Below, one piece after another: positions 8,823-17,705 of a stretch of 64,000 bases of DNA; position 1 is the stretch's first letter, and each line of letters starts with the position of its first letter. A model generated the notes under the pieces. The model ran no database searches. It had not been told where the DNA came from and was given only the letters and a program-made list of their open reading frames with translations. The translations under genes and the position numbers were made by a program. This DNA comes from Hymenobacter lapidiphilus (lineage in GTDB: Bacteria > Bacteroidota > Bacteroidia > Cytophagales > Hymenobacteraceae). The stretch spans positions 19,737-83,736 of the forward strand of contig NZ_QVLT01000018.1 of NCBI RefSeq assembly GCF_003417065.2, read 5' to 3'.

Positions 8823-9035
8823 AACAGCGGAAGGCAGACCCCCGATACGGCGGCCCCGGCCCCGAAGATACGGCCCCGACCAAAGTCAGGCCGCCTGGTC
8901 TATAACCATGATTTTCATCAACCGGCTCCGGATGGAAACTGCGTTGGTGCCATTTCCCGCCTGTTTCCCAGGTAATAGTGGGCGGGGCCGAACCACCATA
9001 CCACATCTGCTGTTTTTACCCCAGCAATTTGTATG

Positions 9036-9043
9036 TAATTTTG
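9036..9043 (+). promoter_or_regulatory. Putative -7 promoter box for hemA
   Basis: TAATTTTG fits the Bacteroidota -7 consensus TAnnTTTG and lies 29 bases before the hemA start codon. A good TTTG -33 box is not evident, which lowers confidence. Confidence 0.45.
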
Positions 9044-9072
9044 CTCCCTGCTATTCGTCCTGGCTTTTTGCT

Positions 9073-10344
9073 ATGTCTCATCCCTTTCAAGCCGTCAGCC
9101 TCTCGTTCAAAAAAGCGCCGCTTGCTATCCGCGAGCTGATTGCGCTGGATGAGGCGGCCTGCCGGCGTTTGCTGCAAACCCTGCATCACGAGCTCGACCT
9201 GACGGACTTGCTGGTGCTGAGTACCTGCAACCGCACCGAAGTTTACTATTCGGCCGATCACGACCAGAGCGTGGCCGTTATCGAAGCTCTGGCCCGCCTG
9301 AAAAACCTGCCCGATGTGTCCGGTTTTACGCCCTACTTCGATGTGTTTGCCGGCTCGCTCGACGCCGTGCGTCACCTTTTTGAAGTAGCCATGGGCCTGG
9401 AGGCGCAGGTTGTGGGCGATTTGCAGATCAGCAACCAAGTGAAGCAGGCGTACCAGTGGTCGGCCGATGCCGACGCGGCGGGACCCTTCCTGCACCGGCT
9501 GCTGCACACCGTTTTCTTCACCAACAAGCGCGTACAGCAGGAAACTGCTTTCCGCGACGGTGCCGCTTCTACCTCGTATGCCACGCTGGAGCTGGTAGAG
9601 GAGCTGACTGCCGACGTGGCCAACCCCCGGGTGCTGGTGGTGGGCCTGGGCGAAATCGGGGCCGACGTCTGCCGCCACTTCGGCGACAGCAAGCTCTTCA
9701 CCGACGTCACCATCTGTAACCGTACGCGCGGCAAGGCCGAAGCCCTGGCCGAAGAGTGTGGCCTCAAAGTTCTCGACTTCGAGAACCTGGCCGAAGGGCT
9801 GAAGGAGGCCGACGTCATCATTAGTAGCATTGCCCGGCCCGAGCCGTTCTTCAGCCGCGCCCTGGTAGCCAACCTAGAGGTGCTGAGCTACAAGTTCTTC
9901 ATCGACCTGTCGGTGCCGCGCAGCATTGCGCCCGACGTGGAGCAGGTGCCCGGCGTGCTGGTGTACAACATCGACGCCATCCAGAGCAAGGCTTCGGCCG
10001 CGCTGGAGCGCCGGCTGGATTCGGTGCCGCAGGTGCGGGCCATCATCGAAGAAAGTATGGAGGGCCTGCGCGACTGGACCAAGGAAATGATGGTGTCGCC
10101 GACCATTCAGAAGCTCAAAAACGCGCTGGAGCAGATTCGCCTCGAAGAGCTGGACCGCTACCAGAAAAAGAAGCTCACCCCCGAGGAAACCAAGCGCCTC
10201 GACGACATCACCCGCTCGCTGATGCAGAAGATCCTCAAGCAGCCCGTGCTTCAGCTCAAGGCTGCCTGCAAGCGCGGCGAGGCCGACCAGCTCATCGACA
10301 CGCTCACCGACCTGTTCGACCTGGAGCGCCAGCCTGCTTACTAA
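9073..10344 (+). CDS. hemA: Glutamyl-tRNA reductase
   Basis: First enzyme of the C5 route to tetrapyrroles: it reduces glutamyl-tRNA to glutamate-1-semialdehyde with NADPH. The 423-residue protein has the catalytic motif STCNRTEVY with Cys52, the NADPH-binding glycine motif VVGLGEIG near residues 190-197, and a helical C-terminal dimerisation region. The ATG at 9073 matches the family N-terminus (FQAVSLSFKKAPLAIRE). An upstream in-frame ATG at 8791 would add about 94 unrelated residues. The other heme genes are not in this window. Confidence 0.96.
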   Translation: MSHPFQAVSLSFKKAPLAIRELIALDEAACRRLLQTLHHELDLTDLLVLSTCNRTEVYYSADHDQSVAVIEALARLKNLPDVSGFTPYFDVFAGSLDAVRHLFEVAMGLEAQVVGDLQISNQVKQAYQWSADADAAGPFLHRLLHTVFFTNKRVQQETAFRDGAASTSYATLELVEELTADVANPRVLVVGLGEIGADVCRHFGDSKLFTDVTICNRTRGKAEALAEECGLKVLDFENLAEGLKEADVIISSIARPEPFFSRALVANLEVLSYKFFIDLSVPRSIAPDVEQVPGVLVYNIDAIQSKASAALERRLDSVPQVRAIIEESMEGLRDWTKEMMVSPTIQKLKNALEQIRLEELDRYQKKKLTPEETKRLDDITRSLMQKILKQPVLQLKAACKRGEADQLIDTLTDLFDLERQPAY

Positions 10345-10356
10345 GCTGTTGGCTGA

Positions 10357-10459
10357 GAGCTGTTAGCTTTCGTTCGAGAAAAACGAATTACCCCAACTCA
10401 AAAAAGGCCCCGCACTCAACCGAGTACGGGGCCTTCTTCTTTTTTGCAGCTAACAGCTC
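10357..10459. terminator. Nested hairpin terminator between hemA and the ArsR-type gene
   Basis: The inner stem AAGGCCCCGCACTC pairs with GAGTACGGGGCCTT (10404-10435, one mismatch) and is followed by a T-rich run. It is nested in outer arms GAGCTGTTAGCT/AGCTAACAGCTC. The genes are convergent, so it probably works for both. The outer-arm sequence recurs at 37165-37262. Confidence 0.8.
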
Positions 10460-10464
10460 AAAAT

Positions 10465-10773
10465 CTAAATCGACTCGCAGCACTCTTCGAGTGAATCGAT
10501 TACGTCGAGCAGTTTGGGGATGGAAAGAGAGTAGTAGATTTTGGTCCCTACTTTCAGCGACGACAGAATGCCGCGGTCTTTGAGGGTGATGAGGTGCTGG
10601 GAGGCAATGGCCTGGGGCAGGTCGAGGGTCCGGTAAATTTCCGTGACGGTCATCTTATCCTCTTTGCCCAGCAGGTCCACGATGGCCAGCCGCTTGGGAT
10701 GAGCCAGCACCTTGAGAATGGCAGCGGCTTTATAAACTTTCTTCGATTCGACTCGGGCAAGTAATGGCTTCAT
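10465..10773 (-). CDS. ArsR/SmtB-family winged-helix repressor
   Basis: A 102-residue DNA-binding protein with the ArsR fold: LKVLAHPKRLAIVDLL (helices 1-2), the recognition region LPQAIASQHLITLKDRGIL, then a wing (KVGTKIYYSL). The usual metal site ELCVCDL in the alpha-3 helix is absent, although two cysteines occur near the C-terminus (ECCESI), so a thiol or metal signal is possible but unproven. It is divergent from the amino acid dehydrogenase gene with about 230 bases between them, so it could regulate itself or that gene (inference). Confidence 0.9.
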   Translation of the reverse strand: MKPLLARVESKKVYKAAAILKVLAHPKRLAIVDLLGKEDKMTVTEIYRTLDLPQAIASQHLITLKDRGILSSLKVGTKIYYSLSIPKLLDVIDSLEECCESI

Positions 10774-10957
10774 TTCGGCAATGCAAAGGTGGTATTACGG
10801 AACGGTAAGCGTGAATAGGGCTAATACGATATTCGAGGCCTGCAAAGTTCCTTTTACCGGAATACTGTACCTGTAAATATTGGGTAAGCCCGACACTAGC
10901 GGGGTAAGTAACGGGCGGCGGAACCCGCCGCCCGACGGGGCCTGCCGCCCGTGTGCC

Positions 10958-10965
10958 TACCTTTG
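10958..10965 (+). promoter_or_regulatory. Putative -7 promoter box for the amino acid dehydrogenase
   Basis: TACCTTTG is a strong match to the Bacteroidota TAnnTTTG box, 39 bases before the ATG at 11005. No clear -33 box was seen. Confidence 0.5.
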
Positions 10966-11004
10966 CTGCCGAAATTACCGTCTTACCCCACCCTCTCCTA
11001 CCTG

Positions 11005-12234
11005 ATGAAAGACCTGCTGGCCAAGTTTGAAAATAAACGCCCCGAAATCGTATTTGAGTGGCAGGACGCCGAAACTGAAGCGGAAGGCTGGGTGGTCATC
11101 AACTCGCTGCGAGGCGGCGCGGCCGGCGGCGGCACCCGCATGCGTCTGGGCCTCGATAAGCGCGAGGTCGAGAGCCTGGCCAAAACCATGGAAGTGAAGT
11201 TCACTGTATCGGGTCCGGCCATTGGCGGGGCCAAGTCGGGTATCAACTTCGACCCCCGCGACCCCCGCAAGCGCGGCGTGCTGGAGCGCTGGTACAAGGC
11301 CGTTTTCCCGCTCCTGAAAAACTACTACGGCACGGGCGGCGACCTGAACGTGGACGAAATCCACGAAGTCATTCCCATCACCGAAGAATACGGCCTCTGG
11401 CACCCTCAGGAAGGAGTGGTGAATGGCCACTATCAGGCCACCGAGCCCCAGAAAATTCAGAAGCTGGGCCAGCTGCGCCAGGGCGTGGTGAAGGTGCTCG
11501 AAGACGTAGCCTACTCGCCCGAACTGCGCCGCAAGTACACCGTGGCCGACCTGATAACCGGCTACGGCGTGGCCGAGGCCGTGCGCCACTACTACGCGCT
11601 GTGGGGCAATGGCTCAATGGAAGGCAAGCGGGCCATTATTCAGGGCTGGGGCAACGTGGGGGCCGCGGCGGCCTACTACCTGGCCAGCCAGGGCGCCCGC
11701 ATCACCGGCATCATCGACCGGGCCGGCGGGCTGCTGCGCACCGAAGGCTTCGGGCTGGAAGAAATCCGCCAGCTGATGCTCGACCGCCAGGGCAACGAGC
11801 TGACGGCCGACAACAAGCTGTCGTTTGAGGAAATAAACGAGCAGATCTGGAGCAGTGGGGCCGAGATATTTGTGCCCGCCGCCGCCTCGCGCCTCGTTAC
11901 CAAAGCCCAGGTAGAAGCCCTGGCTGCCAACGGCCTTGAGGTTATTTCCTGCGGGGCCAACGTGCCCTTCCAGGACCCCGAAATCTTCTTCGGCCCCACT
12001 GGCGAGTTTGCCGATGCCCGCGTCAGCGTCATCCCCGATTTCATTGCCAACTGCGGCATGGCCCGCGTGTTTGCCTACCTGATGGAGTCGGATGCCGAAA
12101 TTACCGATCAGGCTATTTTCGAGGATACCTCGCGTATCATCCGGGCGGCGCTGGAGCGCACCCGCGCCCAGGGCGAGGAGCGCACCGGCCTGGCCCAGAA
12201 GTCGTTCGAAATGGCGCTGCGCCAGCTGGTGTAG
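11005..12234 (+). CDS. Glu/Leu/Phe/Val family amino acid dehydrogenase
   Basis: NAD(P)-dependent oxidative deaminase, 409 residues. The substrate-binding core shows GGAAGGGTRM, then GPAIGGAKSGI with the catalytic Lys, and GTGGDLNVDE. The nucleotide-binding domain has IQGWGNVGAAAAYYL. The spacing and divergence from the second family member at 28514 (leucine dehydrogenase type) suggest a different substrate, most likely glutamate or another amino acid; this is inference. The ATG at 11005 was chosen over 10951 because the upstream ATG would overlap the promoter box. A GC-rich hairpin follows the stop. Confidence 0.9.
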   Translation: MKDLLAKFENKRPEIVFEWQDAETEAEGWVVINSLRGGAAGGGTRMRLGLDKREVESLAKTMEVKFTVSGPAIGGAKSGINFDPRDPRKRGVLERWYKAVFPLLKNYYGTGGDLNVDEIHEVIPITEEYGLWHPQEGVVNGHYQATEPQKIQKLGQLRQGVVKVLEDVAYSPELRRKYTVADLITGYGVAEAVRHYYALWGNGSMEGKRAIIQGWGNVGAAAAYYLASQGARITGIIDRAGGLLRTEGFGLEEIRQLMLDRQGNELTADNKLSFEEINEQIWSSGAEIFVPAAASRLVTKAQVEALAANGLEVISCGANVPFQDPEIFFGPTGEFADARVSVIPDFIANCGMARVFAYLMESDAEITDQAIFEDTSRIIRAALERTRAQGEERTGLAQKSFEMALRQLV

Positions 12235-12250
12235 CTCCCGGGAAGCCAGG

Positions 12251-12283
12251 TGCGCGGCCCGGTATTTGCAGCCGGGCCGCGCA
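12251..12283 (+). terminator. GC-rich hairpin after the amino acid dehydrogenase
   Basis: TGCGCGGCCCGG pairs perfectly with CCGGGCCGCGCA over a 9-base loop, 16 bases after the stop codon. There is no T-tract. Confidence 0.6.
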
Positions 12284-12398
12284 TAACGCGAAGCGAATCT
12301 TTGCGTTACACAGTCTTAACAAGCCGTCTGCTTGCTGCCCGCCGGGGCAGCTGGCGGCCGGCTTGTTTGTTGCCCCTTTACCCTTTTTACCCGCGCTT

Positions 12399-13565
12399 AT
12401 GCCCCTTTCCGAAATCCTTCACTACCACATTCTCGGCATTGAAGTGCAGGAATACCTGACAGCCGCCGCCATTCTGCTGGCTGGTTTCGTGTTCAAAAAC
12501 CTGGTGTCGCGCCTGCTGACGAAGGTGCTGTTCCGGTTTTTCAAGAAGGTGGGCGAGGGCGTTACGGAGCAGCAGTTTCACGAGCTGCTCATCAAGCCCA
12601 TCAGCGTCGTTATCTTCTTCATCACCATCTTCATCGCCTACAGCGTGCTGGATATTCCGGTGCGCTCCTCGGAGGTGGGCCATAACACGCCATGGTTTGC
12701 GAAGCTGGCCTTCCGGGTGTACCAGATTGCCTTTATAGCGGGCGTTACCTGGATTTTTCTGCGCATGATTGACCTGGCGGTGCTCGTGTTTATGAAACGG
12801 GCTCTACGCGACCCCTCGCGGCTCACCAACCAGCTCGTGCCTTTCGCCCGCGACCTGATCAAGCTATTCGTAGGCATTATTGCCTTTCTGGTGGTGCTGG
12901 GCCGCGTGTTCAGCATCGATGTAACGGCCCTGGTGGGCGGCCTGGGCATTGGCGGGCTGGCGGTGGCTTTCGCTGCCAAGGAAAGCCTCGAAAACCTGCT
13001 GGCTTCGTTTACCATCTTCCTGGACAGGCCCTTTGAGGTGGGCGACCTGGTGAGTGTGGGCGAGCTGACGGGCTCGGTAGAGAAAATCGGTTTCCGCAGT
13101 ACCCGGATTCGTACCGTGGAGAAAAGCTACGTGACGGTGCCCAACAAATCCATGATCGACAAGCCGCTCGACAACCTCTCGCGCCGCACTTCCCGCCGGG
13201 TGTTCTTCATGATGTCGCTCACCCAAATGACGACCAGCACCCAGCTCCACCGCATCATCGAGCTGGTACGCGAGGCCATCCTCACGCACCGCCTCATCGA
13301 GCCCGATGTGCAGGTGAAATTCACCTCTCTGACATCTAATTCGAAGGACGTGCGGGTGCAGTACTATGTGCGTACCGACAGCTACGACGAGTACCTCGAT
13401 GTGATGGAGGAAATCAATTTCAAAATCGTTTCGGCAGTGGAGGAAGTGGGGGCCGACTTCGTTGACACCACCATGACCCGGCTATCCGGCGGCACCGGTG
13501 GCTCCTCCGACTTGCCCAAAAGCCTGCAGCCCCAGGGTGGCGGCCAGTCGATTGCCAACTCCTGA
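12399..13565 (+). CDS. Small-conductance mechanosensitive channel (MscS family)
   Basis: A 388-residue channel that releases solutes under membrane tension. Four or five hydrophobic helices occupy residues about 20-185. The pore helix and its hinge read VGGLGIGGLAVAFAAKESLENLLASF, followed by the MscS beta-domain start FLDRPFEVGDLV and the GSVEKIGFRSTRIRT segment. A longer-range ferredoxin-like C-terminal domain follows. The start at 12399 is preferred to 12363, which would add 12 residues. A promoter-like AATCTTTG lies about 100 bases upstream. It ends just before a 46-base perfect palindrome. Confidence 0.94.
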   Translation: MPLSEILHYHILGIEVQEYLTAAAILLAGFVFKNLVSRLLTKVLFRFFKKVGEGVTEQQFHELLIKPISVVIFFITIFIAYSVLDIPVRSSEVGHNTPWFAKLAFRVYQIAFIAGVTWIFLRMIDLAVLVFMKRALRDPSRLTNQLVPFARDLIKLFVGIIAFLVVLGRVFSIDVTALVGGLGIGGLAVAFAAKESLENLLASFTIFLDRPFEVGDLVSVGELTGSVEKIGFRSTRIRTVEKSYVTVPNKSMIDKPLDNLSRRTSRRVFFMMSLTQMTTSTQLHRIIELVREAILTHRLIEPDVQVKFTSLTSNSKDVRVQYYVRTDSYDEYLDVMEEINFKIVSAVEEVGADFVDTTMTRLSGGTGGSSDLPKSLQPQGGGQSIANS

Positions 13566-13636
13566 ATATCGGGCCGGCTGCTGTCAGCGCCCGTACAGGA
13601 GCGCCGGACACCCTGCAGAAATTCGTAAAAAGCCGT

Positions 13637-13682
13637 ACGAAAAAGGGCGTCGCACTCAGCTGAGTGCGACGCCCTTTTTCGT
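13637..13682. terminator. Perfect 46-base palindromic bidirectional terminator
   Basis: Two 23-base arms (starting ACGAAAAAGGGCGTCGCACT) form an uninterrupted palindrome. It has A-rich sequence on one side and T-rich on the other, so either strand gives a stem plus U-tract. It sits between the convergent MscS and TerB-like genes. Confidence 0.88.
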
Positions 13683-13697
13683 TTTTCAGCGAATAGC

Positions 13698-14597
13698 CTA
13701 ACGTCTGCCGCCGCCTAGCAGGCCCCCGAGCAAGCCGCCGAGGCCTCCGCCCATCAGGCCGCCGAGGCCGCCACCACCGCTGCTACGAGGCTGCGAGTTG
13801 GGCTGGCCACCCAGGCCGCCCAGAATCGACATGAGGGAGCCGAGGCCGCCGCCGCCGGTGTGTGTGCCCTGCTGCGGGTAGTTACCGTACTGGTCTGTTG
13901 GCTGCTGCTGTCCACCGCCCATTACGCCGCTTAGCAGGCCGCCGCCGAGCAAGCCGCCCAGCAAGCCGCCCATGCCGCTTTGAGCCGCGCCGCCGAGCAG
14001 GCCGCCCATGCTGCCGCCCATCATTCCGCCGCCGCCGCTCTGGCCCCGGCCGCCCATCACCTTCGAAATCACCATGGGGGCCACAATACCGAGCAGGCCG
14101 GCCATCAGGGCGTTTTTAGGAATGCCCGCGCTTTCGAGCTTGTCGCCAATGCCGCCCAAAAAGCTTTGCTTGGCCGGGTCGCTGGCGTTGTGGGGTATGT
14201 TGGAAGCCTGGTCCACTACCTGCTCCAGCGTGTGCTGCTGCTCCTCATTGATGCCCAGGTACTGCGAAATCTTGTTTACCATCTCTTCCTCGGTATTCGA
14301 GTAGGCACCATCGGCGCGGGCGAAGCTGATGAGGTCGGTAACGAGCGAGAAGCGCAGGTCGCTGCTGCGCAACGTGTCGAGGTTGCTCTGTACCGTTTCG
14401 TTGTTCGAGCTTTTGGCAGCCGACAGCACTTGCTGGGTAGCGGCACCACTGAGGCCGGCCTGGTGGGCAAGCTGCTGCAAAAACTCGATTTCGGGTGCCG
14501 AAGCCTCCCGGTCGGCCGAAGCCAGGCTGGCAATAGCACTCAGATAGGCCGCTTTTTCCTGGTCGGAGTAGTTCTGGAGCAGTTGTGAGTCGTTCAT
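13698..14597 (-). CDS. TerB-like protein with a long Gly/Met-rich tail
   Basis: A 299-residue protein of two halves. Residues about 10-145 form a helical TerB-type domain: AYLSAIASLASADREASAPE, then LISFARADGAYSNTEEEM with paired acidic residues typical of TerB metal sites. Residues about 160-299 are low complexity, with repeated GGLLGG, GGGMMGGSMGG, a Gln-rich break, and a C-terminal GLLGGLLGGGRR. A hydrophobic stretch (ALMAGLLGIVAPMVISKVMG) marks the junction. The family is linked to tellurite and stress systems, but no other ter genes are present, so the function is open. The Gly-rich half suggests membrane association or self-assembly (inference). Confidence 0.8.
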   Translation of the reverse strand: MNDSQLLQNYSDQEKAAYLSAIASLASADREASAPEIEFLQQLAHQAGLSGAATQQVLSAAKSSNNETVQSNLDTLRSSDLRFSLVTDLISFARADGAYSNTEEEMVNKISQYLGINEEQQHTLEQVVDQASNIPHNASDPAKQSFLGGIGDKLESAGIPKNALMAGLLGIVAPMVISKVMGGRGQSGGGGMMGGSMGGLLGGAAQSGMGGLLGGLLGGGLLSGVMGGGQQQPTDQYGNYPQQGTHTGGGGLGSLMSILGGLGGQPNSQPRSSGGGGLGGLMGGGLGGLLGGLLGGGRR

Positions 14598-14788
14598 GGT
14601 TGAAGTTAGAAGGAGGTGGGAAGACTATATTCTGCTCCCTTAACGCGGCTTTGAGATTGAGGTTGGCCCGGGCTCGAACAAGTATCCCAAAATGGTGCTC
14701 CGAGCCGCTGAAAAACCGTACGAAGGCTAGAATAACGGGCACAAGTAGGGCCTGAGAGCACTCACCGGCCACTGCCAACGGCGGTGGC

Positions 14789-17317
14789 TCAAAACTCGAA
14801 GTAGTCGCCCGGCTGGGGCTCGGCAGGCTTTTTCGTGGGCTTCTTCAGCTCCCACGAAGGCCGGGTTTTGGGCGCGGCTGTACCCGGATCGGCCGGGACA
14901 GCCGTGGCCGGGCCAGTTGCCGGGTTACGTCCCGGCGAAGCCGGCCGCGAGAGTAAGCCGGTTTCGTAGCGCACCACAAAGTTGCTTTCGGTGCCTTTTA
15001 TGCCCAGGCGCAGCGTGGGGCCATCGGCACGGGCAGCAGTGCGGGGCAGCAGGCCCGGCAGCAGCGGAATACGCACGTGATAGTCGAGCTGCTGGTCGAA
15101 GGTGTGGGTGCCCGTAACCCGGATAAGGGCCGCCGCCCGCACGTTGGAGCGGATTTCCATCTCCGGAATGTACACCGTGCGACTCTGGATATAGAAGTCG
15201 TTTTGCAGCTCGGCGAAGCGCAGATGGCGCAGCGTAGCCCGGTTGGCTACCAGACTGAGCTTCTGCAGGGGCTCGAAATTGAGTAGCTCGCCCTGCCGGA
15301 CGGTAGCCTTCACCTGGGCCTCCAGGCGGTCAGTCAGCGGGCGTAGCTGGCCATCAAAGTACGTGTCCGACTCGGCCGACGCGGTAAGCATACCCCGCAG
15401 GTGGCGGCTGGTGAGGAAGCGCTGGCCGAAATCCTCGAACACGTAAAACAGACTATCCAGCTGTACCTGCTGGCAGCTGGCCACAGTGCTGGCCTTCAGC
15501 AGTTGGGGCCGGCGGGCATCCACGGTGCCCCGCACGCTCAGCTGGCCCCCAGCGGCCGTAAGGCGCAGGCCCGGCGAATTGAACACCTGGTTTTGCAGCC
15601 GGAGAGTGCCGCGCAACTGCCGGCCTCGCAGCCGCCGGTAGCGCACCTGTTGGGCCTGCAGCCCCACATCGAGCACCAGCCGGGCCGGTACGTGCAGGCC
15701 CCCGGCCTGGGCCGCGCCGCCGCTGCCGCGTTGGCCGCTCGCCGGCTGGTAGGCATACAGCAACTGGTTGAAATCGAGTAGCTGCGAGGTAACCGTCGCC
15801 TCAATCCGCAGCGGCTGGCCCGGCCTCAGGGCCCAGCCGGTGGCGTTGCGCACGGTGCCCCGGCCCCGGAAATCGGAGTTGCCCAGGCGGCCCTGCATGC
15901 TGCTCACAGCCACATCGGCCCCGCGTAACTCCAGCTGGCCCGTAAGGCCGGTGAGCGGCTGCCGGAAGTCGCGCAGCTGTAGCGTAACGCCGCGTAGTGC
16001 CAGCTTGCCACTGGCCTGTTGGGCTGAAGGCCGGCGGCGCAGCGTTGCCAGCGACCCGTTCAGCACCAGGTGCAGGCTGGCCTCGCCGGCACCCGAGCGC
16101 ACGGCCGCCACCGGAAAAAACTTCAGTGCCCGGGCTACATCCAGCTCGGCCTGCAACGCCAGCTGCAGCGTTGGCTGCGCCAGGTTTTCGAGCCGCATAC
16201 TGCCGCTAAACGGCCGGCCGGCCAGTTGCCCGCGCACTTGCTTCAAGGTCAGGACGGCTGTTCTGGCCGTCCGGCCCGCACCGTTGCTAAACTGGCCCGT
16301 CAGGCTTACGGCCTCTACCTGCTGGCGATATTCGGGGTGAAAGAAGGAGGCCTGCCGGCAGCCAAACCGCACCTCCACGGCCGGGTTACGCTGCTCCGAC
16401 CACTCCCCGCGTACGGTGCCCTCAAAGTATACCTGGCCCCGGCTTCGGTAGCCGGCCAGCCGTTGCGTCAGGCGGGTCGGTAGCAGAGCCAGCACGGCCT
16501 GCAAGTCGGCCTGGCGGGCGGCTGCCCGCAAATCAAGCTGGGAGGCCTTCGCGTAATCGATAGTGCCCGAAACCGAATAGCTGGCCGGGCCCACGGCAAT
16601 GGTGGAGGGGCTGATGTTGACTAACTGCGCCGCCCGGTCGACGTCGAGCAGTACGTTCAGACGCACATCCTTGGCCCGGAAGTAGTCGTCGGAGCCCAGC
16701 CGTACGGTTTCGATGCGGGCCGGGCCCGTCACGGCCACTTCCACGCGGGGGCCGACCAAACGCACGGCGGCCCGCAAATCGGGCGTTTGCAAGGCGAAAA
16801 ACTGCCGGCGGGCCGCATCGGTGTAGGTGGCCCTCACGCGCTCCAGCCGGATGCCGCGCAGCTCCAGCGCGAACGGTTGCTCATCATCGGAAGCCGCAGT
16901 GTCGGGCCGCAGAATGAGGTAGTTGGGCTGGCCGGTGGCGTCGCGGTGCAGGTGCAGCTGCCCGTCGGCCAGCGTGAGGCGGCGGATGCGGTAATGGCCG
17001 CGCAGCAAGTCGAGGGCGTCGAAGGCGCAGTAGAGGCGGCGGGCCCGCAGCAGCCGGGTGGTATCGGCGGGCAACGAGCCCTGCATCACCACATCGTGCA
17101 GTGTAATGGACAGGCGCGGAAACTGGTCGAGTACCGATACGTCGAGGCGGCTGGCGCGCACGGGCACGGCCAGGTGCTGGTTGAGGGCCACTACGAAGCG
17201 GCCAATCAGCCAGTCCTGGCCCAGCCACAGGCCCAAGCCGGCTGCCAGCAGCAGGCTCAGTAGCGTCAGCCCCACAATTTTCAGAATTCTGCCCACCGGC
17301 CGCGTGTTTTTTTGCAA
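14789..17317 (-). CDS. AsmA-like envelope protein
   Basis: An 842-residue protein with an N-terminal membrane anchor (residues about 10-32) and a long periplasmic body. The start matches AsmA-type proteins: after the anchor comes ALNQHLAVPVRASRLDVSVLDQFPRLSITLHDVVMQG, followed by repeated beta-strand segments. A C-terminal AsmA-like region ends near IPLLPGLLPRTAARADG, and a Pro/Lys-rich tail follows. Bacterial relatives are thought to take part in outer-membrane lipid transport and assembly. The gene is alone on its strand, 190 bases downstream of the TerB-like gene's start and followed by the tRNA-Val pair on the other strand. No specific substrate can be assigned. Confidence 0.85.
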   Translation of the reverse strand: MQKNTRPVGRILKIVGLTLLSLLLAAGLGLWLGQDWLIGRFVVALNQHLAVPVRASRLDVSVLDQFPRLSITLHDVVMQGSLPADTTRLLRARRLYCAFDALDLLRGHYRIRRLTLADGQLHLHRDATGQPNYLILRPDTAASDDEQPFALELRGIRLERVRATYTDAARRQFFALQTPDLRAAVRLVGPRVEVAVTGPARIETVRLGSDDYFRAKDVRLNVLLDVDRAAQLVNISPSTIAVGPASYSVSGTIDYAKASQLDLRAAARQADLQAVLALLPTRLTQRLAGYRSRGQVYFEGTVRGEWSEQRNPAVEVRFGCRQASFFHPEYRQQVEAVSLTGQFSNGAGRTARTAVLTLKQVRGQLAGRPFSGSMRLENLAQPTLQLALQAELDVARALKFFPVAAVRSGAGEASLHLVLNGSLATLRRRPSAQQASGKLALRGVTLQLRDFRQPLTGLTGQLELRGADVAVSSMQGRLGNSDFRGRGTVRNATGWALRPGQPLRIEATVTSQLLDFNQLLYAYQPASGQRGSGGAAQAGGLHVPARLVLDVGLQAQQVRYRRLRGRQLRGTLRLQNQVFNSPGLRLTAAGGQLSVRGTVDARRPQLLKASTVASCQQVQLDSLFYVFEDFGQRFLTSRHLRGMLTASAESDTYFDGQLRPLTDRLEAQVKATVRQGELLNFEPLQKLSLVANRATLRHLRFAELQNDFYIQSRTVYIPEMEIRSNVRAAALIRVTGTHTFDQQLDYHVRIPLLPGLLPRTAARADGPTLRLGIKGTESNFVVRYETGLLSRPASPGRNPATGPATAVPADPGTAAPKTRPSWELKKPTKKPAEPQPGDYFEF

Positions 17318-17399
17318 TAGAAATTTCTGACTGGCAGGGTGTTCCCTATGGAGGTAGCCCTGACAGGAAAATTTCTTCGCCCAAAGATGGGGGAAAGTG

Positions 17400-17430
17400 T
17401 TGCGTTTTCAGAAATGAGCCCCCATCTTTG
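17400..17430 (+). promoter_or_regulatory. Putative promoter for the tRNA-Val pair
   Basis: A TTG at 17400-17402 is followed 20 bases later by CATCTTTG (17423-17430), close to the Bacteroidota -33/-7 layout. The first tRNA begins 29 bases downstream. Confidence 0.45.
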
Positions 17431-17458
17431 CCATCCCAAACGACGGGAAACGCCCATC

Positions 17459-17536
17459 GGGAGATTAGCTCAGCTGGTTCAGAGCATCTGCCTTACAAGC
17501 AGAGGGTCACTGGTTCGAACCCAGTATCTCCCACCA
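17459..17536 (+). tRNA. tRNA-Val(TAC), copy 1, CCA encoded
   Basis: The acceptor arm GGGAGAT pairs with ATCTCCC. The anticodon loop CTTACAA gives anticodon TAC (valine), and the T arm has GGTTCGAACCC. The mature part ends at 17533 and the genomic CCA follows at 17534-17536. Confidence 0.97.
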
Positions 17537-17558
17537 TTTTTTAGTACGCTCACCCATC

Positions 17559-17633
17559 GGGAGATTAGCTCAGCTGGTTCAGAGCATCTGCCTTACAAGC
17601 AGAGGGTCACTGGTTCGAACCCAGTATCTCCCA
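17559..17633 (+). tRNA. tRNA-Val(TAC), copy 2, no encoded CCA
   Basis: Identical in sequence to copy 1 and placed exactly 100 bases downstream. Eight bases of the 5' flank (CCCATCGG, ending with the first tRNA bases) are also shared, pointing to a tandem duplication. The 3' flank reads ACACAG, so CCA must be added enzymatically. Confidence 0.97.
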
Positions 17634-17640
17634 CACAGTA

Positions 17641-17667
17641 AAAGGACTGCCGGTAACGGCAGTCCTT
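17641..17667 (+). terminator. Terminator of the tRNA-Val pair
   Basis: AGGACTGCCG pairs with CGGCAGTCCT over a GTAA loop and is followed directly by a T-tract; a classic intrinsic terminator. Confidence 0.9.
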
Positions 17668-17705
17668 TTTTGTTTTGGGCCGGTTTTCAGGCTTCTTCGT
17701 ACTGC

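Noticed and set aside
10951..11004. Upstream ATG of the amino acid dehydrogenase
   Set aside because: It precedes and overlaps the promoter-like TACCTTTG, so it would be before the transcript start.
13698..14597. A tellurite-resistance (ter) operon
   Set aside because: Only a TerB-like domain is present; terC, terD, terA and terE are absent.
17670..17705. Upstream ATG of the glycosyltransferase
   Set aside because: It falls directly after the tRNA terminator T-tract and adds residues unlike a membrane-protein start.
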